A stretch of 64,000 nt of DNA from Streptomyces asiaticus (GCF_018138715.1 NZ_JAGSHX010000006.1:1612001-1676000); one strand, 5' to 3'. Shown: positions 9,601 through 17,787, counted from the first letter of the stretch. Notes: a model not told the origin generated them from the letters alone. Numbers and translations are program-made.

Positions 9601-9779
9601 GCTCCGGCAACGCCTATACCGGCGAGTGCAGCGCTGACGGCGTCTCATGGACCACGGTCGGCACGGCCACCCCGGGCGCCGCCGCCGACGCCCAGGACAT
9701 CGGGGTGTTCATGACGGCTGCCAACGGCTGGACCGACACCCGCGGGATCGCCGCCTTCCAGGGCTTCTCCGTCACCTGA
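6660..9779 (+). CDS. Alpha-N-acetylglucosaminidase, GH89 (NAGLU family), Tat-exported
   Basis: 1039 residues with AAAGGA upstream of the ATG. A twin-arginine signal (SRRQVLTGAAAVSGALLLA, ends near ARA) precedes the NAGLU N-terminal domain (GFHRYLVEAAKADISW), the barrel (HRFAYNDTNEGYTGAYRGWKAW cut-down: YNDTNEGY), and the all-alpha C-terminal region. Glu322 in LLHEGG and Glu442 in MMPEGADNNP correspond by context to the paired catalytic glutamates of GH89. These enzymes release terminal alpha-linked GlcNAc. Residues ~745-850 add a NEW3 domain and ~855-1039 the DUF1349-like module shared with the proteins at 1208 and 4800. With the fucosidase this suggests a target glycan bearing alpha-GlcNAc and fucose (inference). 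Confidence 0.93.
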   Translation: MDNNEGVSRRQVLTGAAAVSGALLLAKPQAARATAANGSARPFDTAPAAAALRRLVPAHHQQVTLRAMAAGGGDHFKVTGRAGSITVEGTSPAVLLTGFHRYLVEAAKADISWNGEQLNLPRLLPAPGAEITGAANVAHRFAYNDTNEGYTGAYRGWKAWEREIDVLALHGINEVLVYIGADAVYYDTFRGFGYSDAELRAWIPAPSHQPWWLLQNMSGFGGPVSKHLIDQRAALAKKIIARVRELGMTPVLPGYYGTVPDDFLAKNPGASLVSQGTWGAFKRPDWLDPRTDLFAEVAAAFYRHQRERYGDSSMYKMDLLHEGGNPGDVPVGEAAKAVEAALQKAHPGAVWAILGWQTNPSREILGAVDKSTMLVVDGLSDRYTTVTDRESDWDGTPYAFGSIWNFGGHTPIGANAPDWVDQYPKWRDKSGSALAGIAMMPEGADNNPAAMALFTDLAWTPGTIDLDDWFASYATSRYGGEDPHAVAAWKAIRATAYNMSRADSWSEAPDGLFGARPSLDANRAAAWGPEADRYDTTAFDTALTELLQVAPGLRHSSAYAYDLADVARQVLSNRSRVLLPQIKAAYEAGDRGHFDRLTKTWLSWMKLMDKVLATSGRHLLGRWLADARSWGTTTAEKDRLEYDARSIITTWGGRASSDEGLHDYANREWSGLLSGLYHLRWKTYFDELSAALAAGRQPAAIDWFALEDRWAHRHDSYPVRTSGDIHKLARKVRDTLAADAHQVALTASADRAAVAEGRPVTVTVSFTNRNGFGTATDVSLSADAPEGMTAEPAGPTTAASIAPGETFSASFRVTLTAPAGALVSRVPVGASYRTGGSRGSASAAVRLMAGTGVQAPYRTASFNDAVFGQSGDGLAIEGGGADLWGGTNEFATIHRVAAFGSASVATVQVTSQDNTGGWARAGLMVRNDLSANGDGSAGYVNLAVTPSNGCALSWDADGNGTFDSIELSGPFTAPVHLRLTRSGNAYTGECSADGVSWTTVGTATPGAAADAQDIGVFMTAANGWTDTRGIAAFQGFSVT

Positions 9780-9853
9780 GCCAGCGGGGGTCCGTGCGGT
9801 CCTGCTCAAGGCCCGCTCCTCAAAGTGGCCCAAGGCATAGTTGCCCGTCGGGT

Positions 9854-9900
9854 ACTGACGCGAGCCTCTTGAGGCCGCGGGATTCCCGGTCGGCGTCAGT
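9854..9900 (+). terminator. Possible transcription terminator after the GH89 gene
   Basis: An 8-bp inverted repeat (ACTGACGC at 9854-9861, GCGTCAGT at 9893-9900) encloses a smaller hairpin GCCTC-TT-GAGGC. It lies 75 bases after the last glycan gene. There is no T-run and the loop is long, so this is a weak call; it also overlaps the end of the JetD-like remnant. Confidence 0.3.
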
Positions 9901-10330
9901 GGTTGGGGTCCCTGGAGGTCCCATCGCGGTTCGCAGTCGCCGCGTCCGCGAAGTCGGCGAGCGCGGGCTCCCACGGGGAGGGTGCGGTGCTGCCCTTGAG
10001 GGGGACCGTGTCGCCCTCGGCGAGTGCCTCTTGGTATGCGCGGGCGGTCATACGCCACGGGCGCGCGGATTGGCGGCGGAGGGCGTCGGAGCTGTTGCGC
10101 AGGCCGGTCCAGTAGAAGTCCGCGCGCCGGCGCAGGGCACAGCCCGCCTCGCGCGCGGCGGCCGCGAGGCAGTGGCAGGCGGCGGACGGAATGCCTTCGG
10201 TGCAGATCAAGGGCAGGCAGGCGGGACCGAGTTCGGCCTCCGCGGCCTGTAGCACGGCCGGGTTACCGACCACGCCCGATAGGGCAAGGGCGACCTGACA
10301 AGCACCCCTTAGGGCACTGATACGAACCAC
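9896..10330 (-). pseudogene. JetD / TIGR02679-like (DUF2399) C-terminal remnant
   Basis: 144 residues on the minus strand. The text VVGNPAVLQAAEAELGPACLPLICTEG, then RADFYWTGLRNSSDAL and SARPWRMTARAYQEAL, follows the pattern of the DUF2399 toprim-like C-terminal domain (family form: ENPxVL...PLVCTEG...DFDWPGI...PWRM...Y). That domain ends TIGR02679 proteins, the JetD component of type III Wadjet anti-plasmid systems, normally about 400 residues or more. Only the last third is present, the aspartate pattern FDWPG is changed to FYWTG, and no JetA, JetB or JetC partner lies nearby. It therefore looks like a decayed fragment beside a tRNA gene. A short free-standing DUF2399 protein is the alternative. 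Confidence 0.55.
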
Positions 10331-10525
10331 ACATCACGCCCTGACAACGGTGCAGGTCACAGCCCTGACACCACGAGGTCGCATGCCTTGAACACACAGT
10401 CTCCCCATGAACCCGACACGAACCCCCACACCATGAGATCGAGAGAAACCCCAGGCCAGCGCACTACCACCGCGACAATCTCGCGCCACCCATTTCGACC
10501 ACCCGGTCGACGCCTCACGCAGAAA

Positions 10526-10549
10526 GCCTGGTCAGCGCGCTGACCAGGC
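10526..10549 (-). terminator. Terminator of tRNA-Leu
   Basis: A perfect 24-bp palindrome (half-site GCCTGGTCAGCG) starts 12 bases after the 3' end of the tRNA and is followed by TTT on the minus strand. Position and strength fit a rho-independent terminator. Confidence 0.75.
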
Positions 10550-10560
10550 CTTTGAGTGAG

Positions 10561-10645
10561 TGTCCGAGGGGGGACTTGAACCCCCACGCCCGATAAAGGG
10601 CACTAGCACCTCAAGCTAGCGCGTCTGCCATTCCGCCACCCGGAC
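10561..10645 (-). tRNA. tRNA-Leu (anticodon GAG)
   Basis: 85 nt on the minus strand. The acceptor stem GTCCGGG pairs with CTCGGAC (one G-T wobble), with discriminator A. The anticodon stem CTAGC/GCTAG encloses the loop TTGAGGT, giving anticodon GAG, which reads CUC and CUU leucine codons. A long variable arm (TGCCCTTTATCGGGCG region) identifies the type II leucine class, and the T arm has the usual GGTTCAAGTCC. CCA is not encoded. Leucine tRNA genes are common integration sites, and a decayed defence-gene fragment lies just downstream, but no attachment-site duplication is seen. Confidence 0.95.
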
Positions 10646-10728
10646 CAGGTGTGCTCCGCGGCTCGGCCGCGGCGACATGGACCACGATACCAAGGTTTCG
10701 GAGTGCGTTTCACCTGCGTATGCCGGGC

Positions 10729-10768
10729 GCCCACCCCCGCGCCGACCTGGGGGGAAGCGGGGGTGGGC
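10729..10768 (-). terminator. Terminator downstream of the aldehyde dehydrogenase gene
   Basis: A perfect 12-bp stem, GCCCACCCCCGC at 10729-10740 pairing with GCGGGGGTGGGC at 10757-10768, has a 16-base loop and begins 12 bases beyond the stop of the minus-strand gene. No T-run follows, which is common for Streptomyces terminators. Confidence 0.7.
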
Positions 10769-10779
10769 ACGGAGGGTGG

Positions 10780-12324
10780 TCAGTCGGGCATCAGGTGGTA
10801 GTCGGGGAAGTTGCCGGGGAGGCGCTCGGGGGCCGGGCCCTCGGTGACGGCGCGGACCAGGAGGTCGCCGCCGACGAAGGCGCCGCGCCAGGAGGCGCCG
10901 AAGCCGCCGAAGAGCTCGTCGCGGTCGCCGCGGGAGCGGGGCTTGCCGTGGCCGGTCTTGAAGGCGCGGATCTGGGGGGCCAGGCGGTCGTAGGTGGCGG
11001 GGTCGTCGCAGGAGAGGGTGGCGACGAGGGCGCCGTTGCTGGCGTTCATGGCGGCGAGCAGTTCGGCCTCGGTGTCGACCAGGACGAGGGTGTCGACCGG
11101 GCCGAAGGGCTCGGCGTGGTGGAGCGGGGAGGTCGAGGGCGGGTTGAGGAGGGTGACGGGGGCCATGTAGGCGGAGAGGTCCTGGCCGGGGAGGAAGTGG
11201 CCGTCGGCGAGGTCGCCGCGGTGGAGGGGGACAGCGCCGCGGTCGATGGCCTCGGACACCTGGTCGGCGAGTTCCTTGGCCTTGGCCGCGTTGATCAGGG
11301 GGCCGAAGTCCAGGTCGGGGAGGTGGTCGGAGGGGTTCTCCACCACCAGGGGGTGGCCTACGCGGATGGAGCGTGCCGCCGGGAGGTAGACGGAGAGGAA
11401 GGCGTCGAAGGACGAGCGCTGGACGACGAAGCGCGGATAGGCGGTGCAGCGCTGCTTGCCGTAGTCGAAGGTCTTGCGGATCAGCGGGGCGAGGGCGTCC
11501 CAGTCGGTGAAGTTCCAGATCCCCCAGGCGTTGAGCCCCTCCTGCTCGAGGATGTGGCGCTTGCCGAGGTCGGCGACGGCGGTGGCGACCCGGGCGCCGG
11601 TGTCGCGGCCGCCGACGAAGGAGACGCAGCCGATCTCGGGCGAGCGGACCAGTGCCTCGGAGAGCTCACCGCCGCTGCCGCTGAGGAGGGTGACCGGGAT
11701 GCCCTCGCGGACGGCGAGCGCGCAGGCGAGGGTGAGGCAGGCCAGCCCGCCGTCGGTGGGTGTCTTGGCGATGACGGCGTTGCCGGCCAGCGCCTGGACG
11801 AGCATGGCGTGGGCGAGGACGCTCATCGGGTAGTTCCAGCTGGCGATGTTGGAGACCGGGCCGGGCAGCGGGGTGCGGCCCTCGACCATGCGGTCGATCT
11901 CGTCGACGTACCAGCGGACGCCGTCGATGGCCCGGTCCACATCGGCCTGGGCCAGCCGCCACGGCTTGCCGATCTCCCAGACCAGGAGCAGGGCGAGCAG
12001 CTCGCGGTGCTCGCAGAGCGCGTCGAGGGTGGCGGACACCCGCGCCCGGCGGTCCGGGAGGGCGATGTGGCGCCAGCGGCGGTGCTGGTCGAGGGAGGCG
12101 CGTACGGCCTGGTGGGCGGTGGTGGCGTCGAGCCGTGGCGGGCCCGCGATGGGGGTGCCGTCCACGGGGGTGGTGGCGGGGAGGGCCCGGCCGTCGCGGT
12201 GCCAGGTGCCGTCCCAGAGGTTGAGGACTCGGTCGTCCTGGAACGCCTCGGGGGCGACGGCCAGGCAGCGCTGCCAGGCGTCGCCCCAGGCGGTTCCGGG
12301 CTTGAGGGTGAGGGTGGGTGCCAT
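10780..12324 (-). CDS. Aldehyde dehydrogenase family protein
   Basis: 514 residues from the ATG at 12324; an upstream in-frame extension is Pro/Arg-rich without family character. NAD(P)-dependent aldehyde oxidation is supported by the Asn motif ASWNYP, Glu260 in the LEQEGLNAWG segment (normally ELGGK), and the catalytic Cys293 in KQRCTAYPRF. HAEPFGPVDTLVLVD matches the usual C-terminal EPFGPV motif. The GGK-to-EGL change marks a divergent subfamily. It follows a SucCD-like pair on the same strand, across a 176-bp gap carrying a paired direct repeat, so it may have its own promoter. A role beside oxalate metabolism (for example glyoxylate or another short aldehyde) is a guess. Confidence 0.85.
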   Translation of the reverse strand: MAPTLTLKPGTAWGDAWQRCLAVAPEAFQDDRVLNLWDGTWHRDGRALPATTPVDGTPIAGPPRLDATTAHQAVRASLDQHRRWRHIALPDRRARVSATLDALCEHRELLALLLVWEIGKPWRLAQADVDRAIDGVRWYVDEIDRMVEGRTPLPGPVSNIASWNYPMSVLAHAMLVQALAGNAVIAKTPTDGGLACLTLACALAVREGIPVTLLSGSGGELSEALVRSPEIGCVSFVGGRDTGARVATAVADLGKRHILEQEGLNAWGIWNFTDWDALAPLIRKTFDYGKQRCTAYPRFVVQRSSFDAFLSVYLPAARSIRVGHPLVVENPSDHLPDLDFGPLINAAKAKELADQVSEAIDRGAVPLHRGDLADGHFLPGQDLSAYMAPVTLLNPPSTSPLHHAEPFGPVDTLVLVDTEAELLAAMNASNGALVATLSCDDPATYDRLAPQIRAFKTGHGKPRSRGDRDELFGGFGASWRGAFVGGDLLVRAVTEGPAPERLPGNFPDYHLMPD

Positions 12325-12388
12325 CGGTGATCTCCGCTCTCGTTGCACAGGCGGGGCGGGATGTGGCGGGCCGTACGGCGGCGCCGGC

Positions 12389-12438
12389 GTACGGCATGGG
12401 TGTGCGTACGACACCCGTACGGCATGGGTGTGCGTACG
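12389..12438 (-). promoter_or_regulatory. Paired 22-bp direct repeats upstream of the aldehyde dehydrogenase (candidate operators)
   Basis: Two identical 22-bp copies lie at 12389-12410 and 12417-12438, a 28-bp period. Each copy is itself an imperfect dyad with outer arms GTACG and CGTAC around GCATGGGTGTG. They sit 65-115 bases upstream of the minus-strand start at 12324, a plausible operator position. No regulator can be assigned. Confidence 0.45.
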
Positions 12439-12500
12439 GGGAGGAAGGTAGCGGCACGGAGCGTGACCGTGACCCGATCGCGGGCCGGGTATGGCTCACA

Positions 12501-13397
12501 TCACGCGAGGTTGCCGGGTGTTTCGGCCAGACGGGCCAATACCAGCCCGGCGGTCTCGGTGGGGGTCGCTCCGACGCTCACGCCCGCCGCCTCCAGCGCC
12601 GCCTTCTTGGCCGCCGCGGTGCCCGAGGAGCCGGAGACGATGGCGCCCGCGTGGCCCATCGTCCTGCCCTCGGGGGCGGTGAAGCCCGCGATGTAGCCGA
12701 CGACCGGCTTGGTGACGTGGCCGGCGATGTACCGCGCGGCCCGCTCCTCCGCGTCGCCGCCGATCTCGCCGATCATCACGATGAGGTCGGTTTCGGGGTC
12801 GGCCTCGAAGGCGGCGAGCGCGTCGATGTGGGTGGTGCCGATGACCGGGTCGCCGCCGATGCCCACGCAGGTGGAGAAGCCGATGTCGCGCAGCTCGTAC
12901 ATCAGTTGGTAGGTGAGGGTGCCGGACTTGGACACCAGCCCGATCCGGCCCGGTTTGGTGATGTCGGCGGGGATGATCCCGGCGTTGGACTGGCCCGGGG
13001 AGATCAGCCCGGGGCAGTTGGGGCCGATGACCCGGGTGGCGCGGGCCCGGGCGTACGCCTGGAAGGCGACCGCGTCGTGGACCGGGATGCCCTCGGTGAT
13101 GACGACGGCGAGCGGGATCCGGGCGTCGGCGGCCTCGGTGACGGCGGCCTTGGCGTGCGGCGGCGGGACGAAGAGGACGCTCACATCGGCGCCGGTGGTG
13201 TCCATGGCCTCGCGTACGGAGCCGAAGACGGGCACCGTACGGCCGTCGATGTCGACCCGGGTCCCGGCCTTGCGCGGATTGACACCGCCGACGACATCGG
13301 TGCCCGCGGCGAGCATCCGCCGGGTGTGCTTCATGCCTTCCGCGCCGGTCATGCCCTGGACGATGACCTTGCTGTCCTTGGTGAGGAAGATGGCCAT
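12501..13397 (-). CDS. sucD: Succinate-CoA ligase alpha subunit-like (SucD)
   Basis: 298 residues, the normal SucD length. A Rossmann CoA-binding domain fills the first half ([45 protein letters not shown] core). The active-site His249, the residue phosphorylated during catalysis, sits in [13 protein letters not shown]. With the beta subunit it would interconvert a carboxylate, CoA and NTP with an acyl-CoA. The ATG at 13397 follows the beta-subunit stop by 13 bases. Because the pair diverges from the oxalate genes over one shared promoter region, it is more likely a pathway-specific second copy than the TCA-cycle enzyme (inference). Its true acid substrate is unknown. Confidence 0.88.
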   Translation of the reverse strand: MAIFLTKDSKVIVQGMTGAEGMKHTRRMLAAGTDVVGGVNPRKAGTRVDIDGRTVPVFGSVREAMDTTGADVSVLFVPPPHAKAAVTEAADARIPLAVVITEGIPVHDAVAFQAYARARATRVIGPNCPGLISPGQSNAGIIPADITKPGRIGLVSKSGTLTYQLMYELRDIGFSTCVGIGGDPVIGTTHIDALAAFEADPETDLIVMIGEIGGDAEERAARYIAGHVTKPVVGYIAGFTAPEGRTMGHAGAIVSGSSGTAAAKKAALEAAGVSVGATPTETAGLVLARLAETPGNLA

Positions 13398-13410
13398 GCG
13401 AGGAGCCCCC

Positions 13411-14643
13411 TTATGCGGCGGACGTGCCGGACGCGGCGGATATGTCGGATGTGTCGGATATGCCGGTCGCGGCAAACGCAGAGGTCCCGCCGGTCGCAGA
13501 GGTCCCGGCGGTCGCAGCGGTCCCGGCGAGTTCGGCGGCGCGCGCGGCGGCGCCGTCCATGGTGTCGGCCTGGTGGACGAGTGGATGAGCCAATTGGCCA
13601 ATGATGGCCCGGCCACGTGCGGCGTTGTTGCCGTCGAGCCGGACCACGAGCGGTTTGGTGAGGGGCACGGTGTCCAGGGCCCGCACGATGCCGTCGGCCA
13701 CCGCGTCGCAGGCGGTGATGCCGCCGAAGACATTGACCAGGACGGAGCGCACATCCGGGTCGTCGAGGACGAGGGAGAGACCGTCGGCCATCACCTGGGC
13801 GGAGGCGCCGCCGCCGATGTCGAGGAAGTCGGCGGGGCGGGCGCCGCAGCCCGCGACGACGTCCAGGGTGGACATCACCAGGCCCGCGCCGTTGCCGATG
13901 ACGCCCACCCGGCCGTCCAGCTTGACGTAGCCGAGCCCGGCGGCCGCGGCCCGGGCCTCCAGCGGGTCCCGGGCGCGGTCGTCGGCGGCGTCCCATGACG
14001 GCTGCCGGAAGCGGGCGTTGTCGTCCAGGGTGACCTTTCCGTCCAGGGCCACGATCGCCCCGTCGCGGGTCACCACCAGCGGGTTGACCTCGACCAGCAG
14101 GGCGTCGTGCGCGGTCAGGACGGTCCACAGCCGGCGGATGGTCCCGGTCGTCTCGCGCGGCAGTCCCCCGGCGACGGCGATCTCGGCGGCCTTCGCCTCG
14201 GTCACCCCCTCGGCCGGGTCGACGGCGATCCGGGCCACCGCCTCGGGGCGGCGCGCCGCGACCTCCTCGATCTCCATACCGCCCTCGGCGGAGGCGATGG
14301 CCAGGAAGCGGCCCGCGGCCCGGTCCAGGGTGAAGCCGAGGTACATCTCCCGCGCCACCTCGACGGGTTCGGCGACCATCACCCGGTGGACGGTGTGGCC
14401 CTTGATGTCCATGCCGAGGATCCGGCGTGCGGTCAGCTCGGCCGCGACCGGGTCGTCGGCGAGCCTCACCCCGCCCGCCTTGCCCCGGCCACCGGTCTTC
14501 ACCTGGGCCTTGATGACGACGCGTCCGCCGAGCCGTTCGGCGGACGCGCGGGCGGCCTCGGCCGTGTCCACGACCTCCGCCCTCGGCACCAGGACACCGT
14601 TGCCGTGGAGGAGTTCTCGTGCCTGATGTTCGTACAGGTCCAT
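13411..14643 (-). CDS. sucC: Succinate-CoA ligase beta subunit-like (SucC) with Ala/Thr/Ser-rich tail
   Basis: 410 residues. The ATP-grasp domain covers ~1-235 ([42 protein letters not shown] at the metal site), and the ligase domain ~240-370 carries [18 protein letters not shown] and LVNVFGGI. The last ~35 residues are unusual for SucC: a run of Ala/Thr/Ser/Gly ending SGTSAA, encoded by short DNA repeats. Family members normally stop near residue 380-390. It forms a two-gene unit with the alpha subunit and diverges from oxc across 199 bp with an operator-like motif, suggesting co-regulation with oxalate use. Confidence 0.88.
   Translation of the reverse strand: MDLYEHQARELLHGNGVLVPRAEVVDTAEAARASAERLGGRVVIKAQVKTGGRGKAGGVRLADDPVAAELTARRILGMDIKGHTVHRVMVAEPVEVAREMYLGFTLDRAAGRFLAIASAEGGMEIEEVAARRPEAVARIAVDPAEGVTEAKAAEIAVAGGLPRETTGTIRRLWTVLTAHDALLVEVNPLVVTRDGAIVALDGKVTLDDNARFRQPSWDAADDRARDPLEARAAAAGLGYVKLDGRVGVIGNGAGLVMSTLDVVAGCGARPADFLDIGGGASAQVMADGLSLVLDDPDVRSVLVNVFGGITACDAVADGIVRALDTVPLTKPLVVRLDGNNAARGRAIIGQLAHPLVHQADTMDGAAARAAELAGTAATAGTSATGGTSAFAATGISDTSDISAASGTSAA
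13437..13540. repeat. Short tandem repeats encoding the SucC tail
   Basis: Degenerate ~18-bp units (GGTCCCGGCGGTCGCAGC-like, about three copies) adjoin shorter GTCGGATATG-like units. They lie wholly inside the 3' end of the sucC-like gene and encode its Ala/Thr/Ser/Gly-rich tail, so replication slippage is the likely origin. Confidence 0.6.
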
Positions 14644-14755
14644 TGCCAGCTCCCTGTGCTCCCTGATGGCCCGTCAACAACGCTTGATCCAGCGCTGGAT
14701 GGAACGAGTGGCGCACGCCCCCTGGACATCGCTCGGCCGATGGTGGGATAACAAA

Positions 14756-14787
14756 GTTCATACAGGATAACGTCGACTGTATGCAAT
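14756..14787. promoter_or_regulatory. Candidate GntR/FCD operator in the oxc-sucC divergent promoter
   Basis: CATACAG at 14759-14765 and CTGTATG at 14777-14783 form a perfect 7-bp inverted repeat with an 11-bp spacer. The right arm extends to CTGTATGCAA (14777-14786), which reads TTGCATACAG on the other strand. Related TTGNNTACAG sites occur at 57093-57102 and 58803-58812. It lies between divergent genes starting at 14643 and 14843, in a locally AT-rich stretch. Confidence 0.6.
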
Positions 14788-14842
14788 CCAGCGATCCATC
14801 CGCGAGGCACGCACCGACCCCTACGAAGGGACGCGATTCGCC

Positions 14843-16525
14843 ATGCCCGACGACAGCCAGGACCTGATCTCCGGCGGGCACTTGGTCGCCAAAGCACTCA
14901 AGGCAGAAGGCGTCGAGGTCATCTACACCCTCTGCGGCGGCCACATCATCGACATCTACGACGGCTGCGTCGACGAGGGCATCGATGTCATCGATGTGCG
15001 CCACGAACAGGTCGCCGCCCACGCCGCCGACGGCTACGCCCGGATCACCGGCAAGCCCGGCTGCGCCGTCGTCACCGCCGGCCCCGGCACCACCGACGCG
15101 GTCACCGGTGTCGCCAACGCCTTCCGCGCCGAGTCACCCATGCTGCTCATCGGCGGCCAGGGCGCCCACAGCCAGCACAAGATGGGCTCCCTCCAGGACC
15201 TCCCGCACGTGGACATGATGGCGCCGATCACCAAGTTCGCCGCCACCGTCCCGGACACCGCCCGCGCCGCCGACATGGTCTCCATGGCCTTCCGCGAGTG
15301 CTTCCACGGCGCCCCCGGCCCCTCCTTCCTGGAGATCCCACGCGATGTGCTGGACGCCAAGGTGCCGGTGGACAAGGCCCGCGTCCCCCAGGCCGGGCAC
15401 TACCGCGCCTCCACCCGCGGCGCCGGCGACCCCGAGTCCGTCCAGAAGCTGGCCGATCTGCTGGTCCAGGCCGAGAAGCCGGCGATCCTGCTGGGCAGTC
15501 AGGTGTGGACCACCCGCGCCACCGGCGCGGCCACCGAGCTGGTCCGCACCCTGAACGTGCCCGCGTACATGAACGGCGCGGGGCGCGGCACCCTGCCACC
15601 CGGCGATCCGCACCACTTCCAGCTCTCCCGCCGCTACGCCTTCGCAGGCGCCGACCTCATCGTCATCGTCGGCACGCCCTTCGACTTCCGGATGGGCTAC
15701 GGCAAGCGGCTCTCCCCCGACGCCACCGTGGTCCAGATCGACCTCGACTACCGCACGGTCGGCAAGAACCGGGACATCGACCTCGGCATCGTGGGCGACG
15801 CGGGGCTGATCCTCTCCGCCGTCACCCAGGCCGCCTCGGGCCGCATCAACGGCGGCGCGAGCAAGCGCAAGGAGTGGCTGGACGAGCTGCGCGCCGCCGA
15901 GCAGGCGGCGATCGAGAAGCGGCTGCCCAACCTCCGCTCCGACGCCTCCCCCATCCACCCCTACCGCCTGGTCAGCGAGATCAACGACTTCCTCACCGAG
16001 GACTCGATCTACATCGGCGACGGCGGCGACATCGTCACCTTCTCCGGTCAGGTGGTCCAGCCCAAGTCGCCCGGCCACTGGATGGACCCGGGCCCGCTGG
16101 GGACGCTCGGCGTCGGGGTGCCGTTCGTGATGGCCGCCAAGCAGGCCCGCCCCGACAAGGAGGTGGTGGCGCTCTTCGGCGACGGCGCGTTCTCCCTGAC
16201 CGGCTGGGACTTCGAGACGCTGGTCCGCTTCGACCTGCCGTTCGTCGGCATCGTCGGCAACAACTCCTCGATGAACCAGATCCGTTACGGCCAGAAGGCC
16301 AAGTACGGCGAGGCGCGCGAGCGGGTCGGCAACACGCTCGGCGACGTGCCCTACGACCAGTTCGCGCGGATGCTCGGCGGCCACGGCGAGGAGGTCCGCG
16401 ACCCGGCGGACATCGGCCCGGCGCTGCGCCGCGCCCGGGAGTCCGGCAAGCCGTCGCTGATCAACGTCTGGGTGGACCCGGACGCGTACGCCCCCGGAAC
16501 CATGAACCAGACCATGTACAAGTAG
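14843..16525 (+). CDS. oxc: Oxalyl-CoA decarboxylase
   Basis: 560 residues, close to characterised Oxc proteins. It converts oxalyl-CoA to formyl-CoA and CO2 using thiamine diphosphate in the cytosol. Visible signatures: Glu55 in DVRHEQVAAHAADGYAR (activates the cofactor), the TAGPGTTD segment (~75-85), a central Rossmann domain, and the ThDP/Mg motif running from GDGAFSLTG at 446 to the GNN at ~474. It is followed after 12 bases by frc, which makes its substrate, and precedes an acyl-CoA ligase and an OFA transporter. Other ThDP enzymes of the acetolactate synthase group are less likely given the adjacent frc. Confidence 0.95.
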   Translation: MPDDSQDLISGGHLVAKALKAEGVEVIYTLCGGHIIDIYDGCVDEGIDVIDVRHEQVAAHAADGYARITGKPGCAVVTAGPGTTDAVTGVANAFRAESPMLLIGGQGAHSQHKMGSLQDLPHVDMMAPITKFAATVPDTARAADMVSMAFRECFHGAPGPSFLEIPRDVLDAKVPVDKARVPQAGHYRASTRGAGDPESVQKLADLLVQAEKPAILLGSQVWTTRATGAATELVRTLNVPAYMNGAGRGTLPPGDPHHFQLSRRYAFAGADLIVIVGTPFDFRMGYGKRLSPDATVVQIDLDYRTVGKNRDIDLGIVGDAGLILSAVTQAASGRINGGASKRKEWLDELRAAEQAAIEKRLPNLRSDASPIHPYRLVSEINDFLTEDSIYIGDGGDIVTFSGQVVQPKSPGHWMDPGPLGTLGVGVPFVMAAKQARPDKEVVALFGDGAFSLTGWDFETLVRFDLPFVGIVGNNSSMNQIRYGQKAKYGEARERVGNTLGDVPYDQFARMLGGHGEEVRDPADIGPALRRARESGKPSLINVWVDPDAYAPGTMNQTMYK

Positions 16526-16537
16526 GGAGGCGCCACC

Positions 16538-17785
16538 ATGTCCCAGGCTCTCGAGGCCCATCAGGCCCTGTCGGGCATCCGCGTCCTCGACATGACGCAT
16601 GTGCAGTCCGGTCCCTCCGCCACCCAGCTGCTCGCCTGGCTCGGCGCGGATGTGATCAAGCTGGAGAACGTCACCGGAGACATCACCCGCAAGCAGCTCC
16701 GCGACCTCCCGGATGTGGACTCGCTCTACTTCACGATGCTCAACTGCAACAAGCGGAGCATCACCCTGAACACCAAGAGCGAGCGCGGCAAGGAGCTCCT
16801 GACCGAGCTGATCCGCCGCAGCGACGTCCTGGTGGAGAACTTCGGTCCGGGCGCGGTGGACCGCATGGGGTTCTCCTGGGAGCGCATCCAGGAAATCAAC
16901 CCCCGGCTGGTGTACGCCTCGATCAAGGGGTTCGGCGACGGCCCGTACACCAAGTTCAAGGCGTACGAGGTGGTCGCCCAGGCCATGGGCGGCTCGATGT
17001 CCACGACCGGCTTCGAGGACGGCCCGCCGCTGGCCACCGGCGCCCAGATCGGCGACTCCGGCACCGGGGTGCACTGTGTGGCGGGCATCCTCGCCGCGCT
17101 CTACCAGCGCACCCACACCGGGCGCGGCCAGCGGGTCAATGTGGCGATGCAGCACGCGGTGCTCAATCTGTGCCGGGTGAAGCTGCGCGACCAGCAGCGG
17201 CTGACGCACGGCCCGCTCGCGGAGTACCCGAACGAGGACTTCGGCGACGAGGTGCCGCGCAGTGGCAACGCCAGCGGCGGCGGCCAGCCCGGCTGGGCGG
17301 TCAAGTGCGCGCCCGGCGGGCCCAACGACTACGTCTACGTCATCGTGCAGCCGGTCGGCTGGGAGCCGATCACCCGGCTGATCGGCCGCCCCGAGCTGGC
17401 CGACGACCCGGAGTGGGCCTCGCCCGAGGCGCGGCTGCCGAAGCTGGCCAAGATGTTCCAGCTGATCGAGGAGTGGTCCAGCACGCTGCCGAAGTGGGAG
17501 GTGCTGGAGCAGCTCACGGCGCACAACATCCCGTGCGGGCCGATCCTGTCCACCAAGGAGATCGTCGAGGACGCGTCGCTCGCGGCCAACGAGATGATCG
17601 TCGAGGTCGACCACCCCGAGCGCGGCTCCTTCACCACGGTCGGCTCCCCGCTCAAGCTCTCCGACTCCCCGGTCCGGGTCGAGCGCTCCCCGCTGCTGGG
17701 TGAGCACAACGAAGAGGTGTACGTCGGGGAGCTGGGGCTCGGCGACGAGGAAGTGCGGCTGCTCAAGACGAACGGAGTGATCTGA
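16538..17785 (+). CDS. frc: Formyl-CoA:oxalate CoA-transferase (class III)
   Basis: 415 residues, preceded by GGGAGG. It transfers CoA from formyl-CoA to oxalate, giving oxalyl-CoA and formate. The class III fold is recognisable from [41 protein letters not shown] and [12 protein letters not shown]. Asp173 in QIGDSGTG is positioned like the aspartate that forms the acyl-enzyme anhydride in Oxalobacter Frc. A glycine-rich loop (SGGGQPGW) near residue 245-252 also fits the family. Immediate coupling with oxc supports oxalate rather than another acid as acceptor. Confidence 0.94.
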   Translation: MSQALEAHQALSGIRVLDMTHVQSGPSATQLLAWLGADVIKLENVTGDITRKQLRDLPDVDSLYFTMLNCNKRSITLNTKSERGKELLTELIRRSDVLVENFGPGAVDRMGFSWERIQEINPRLVYASIKGFGDGPYTKFKAYEVVAQAMGGSMSTTGFEDGPPLATGAQIGDSGTGVHCVAGILAALYQRTHTGRGQRVNVAMQHAVLNLCRVKLRDQQRLTHGPLAEYPNEDFGDEVPRSGNASGGGQPGWAVKCAPGGPNDYVYVIVQPVGWEPITRLIGRPELADDPEWASPEARLPKLAKMFQLIEEWSSTLPKWEVLEQLTAHNIPCGPILSTKEIVEDASLAANEMIVEVDHPERGSFTTVGSPLKLSDSPVRVERSPLLGEHNEEVYVGELGLGDEEVRLLKTNGVI

Positions 17786-17787
17786 CG

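Noticed and set aside
9896..10645. tRNA-Leu as an active attachment site with a prophage or integrative element
   Set aside because: No integrase and no duplicated tRNA 3' end were found within the window; only a decayed gene fragment is nearby.
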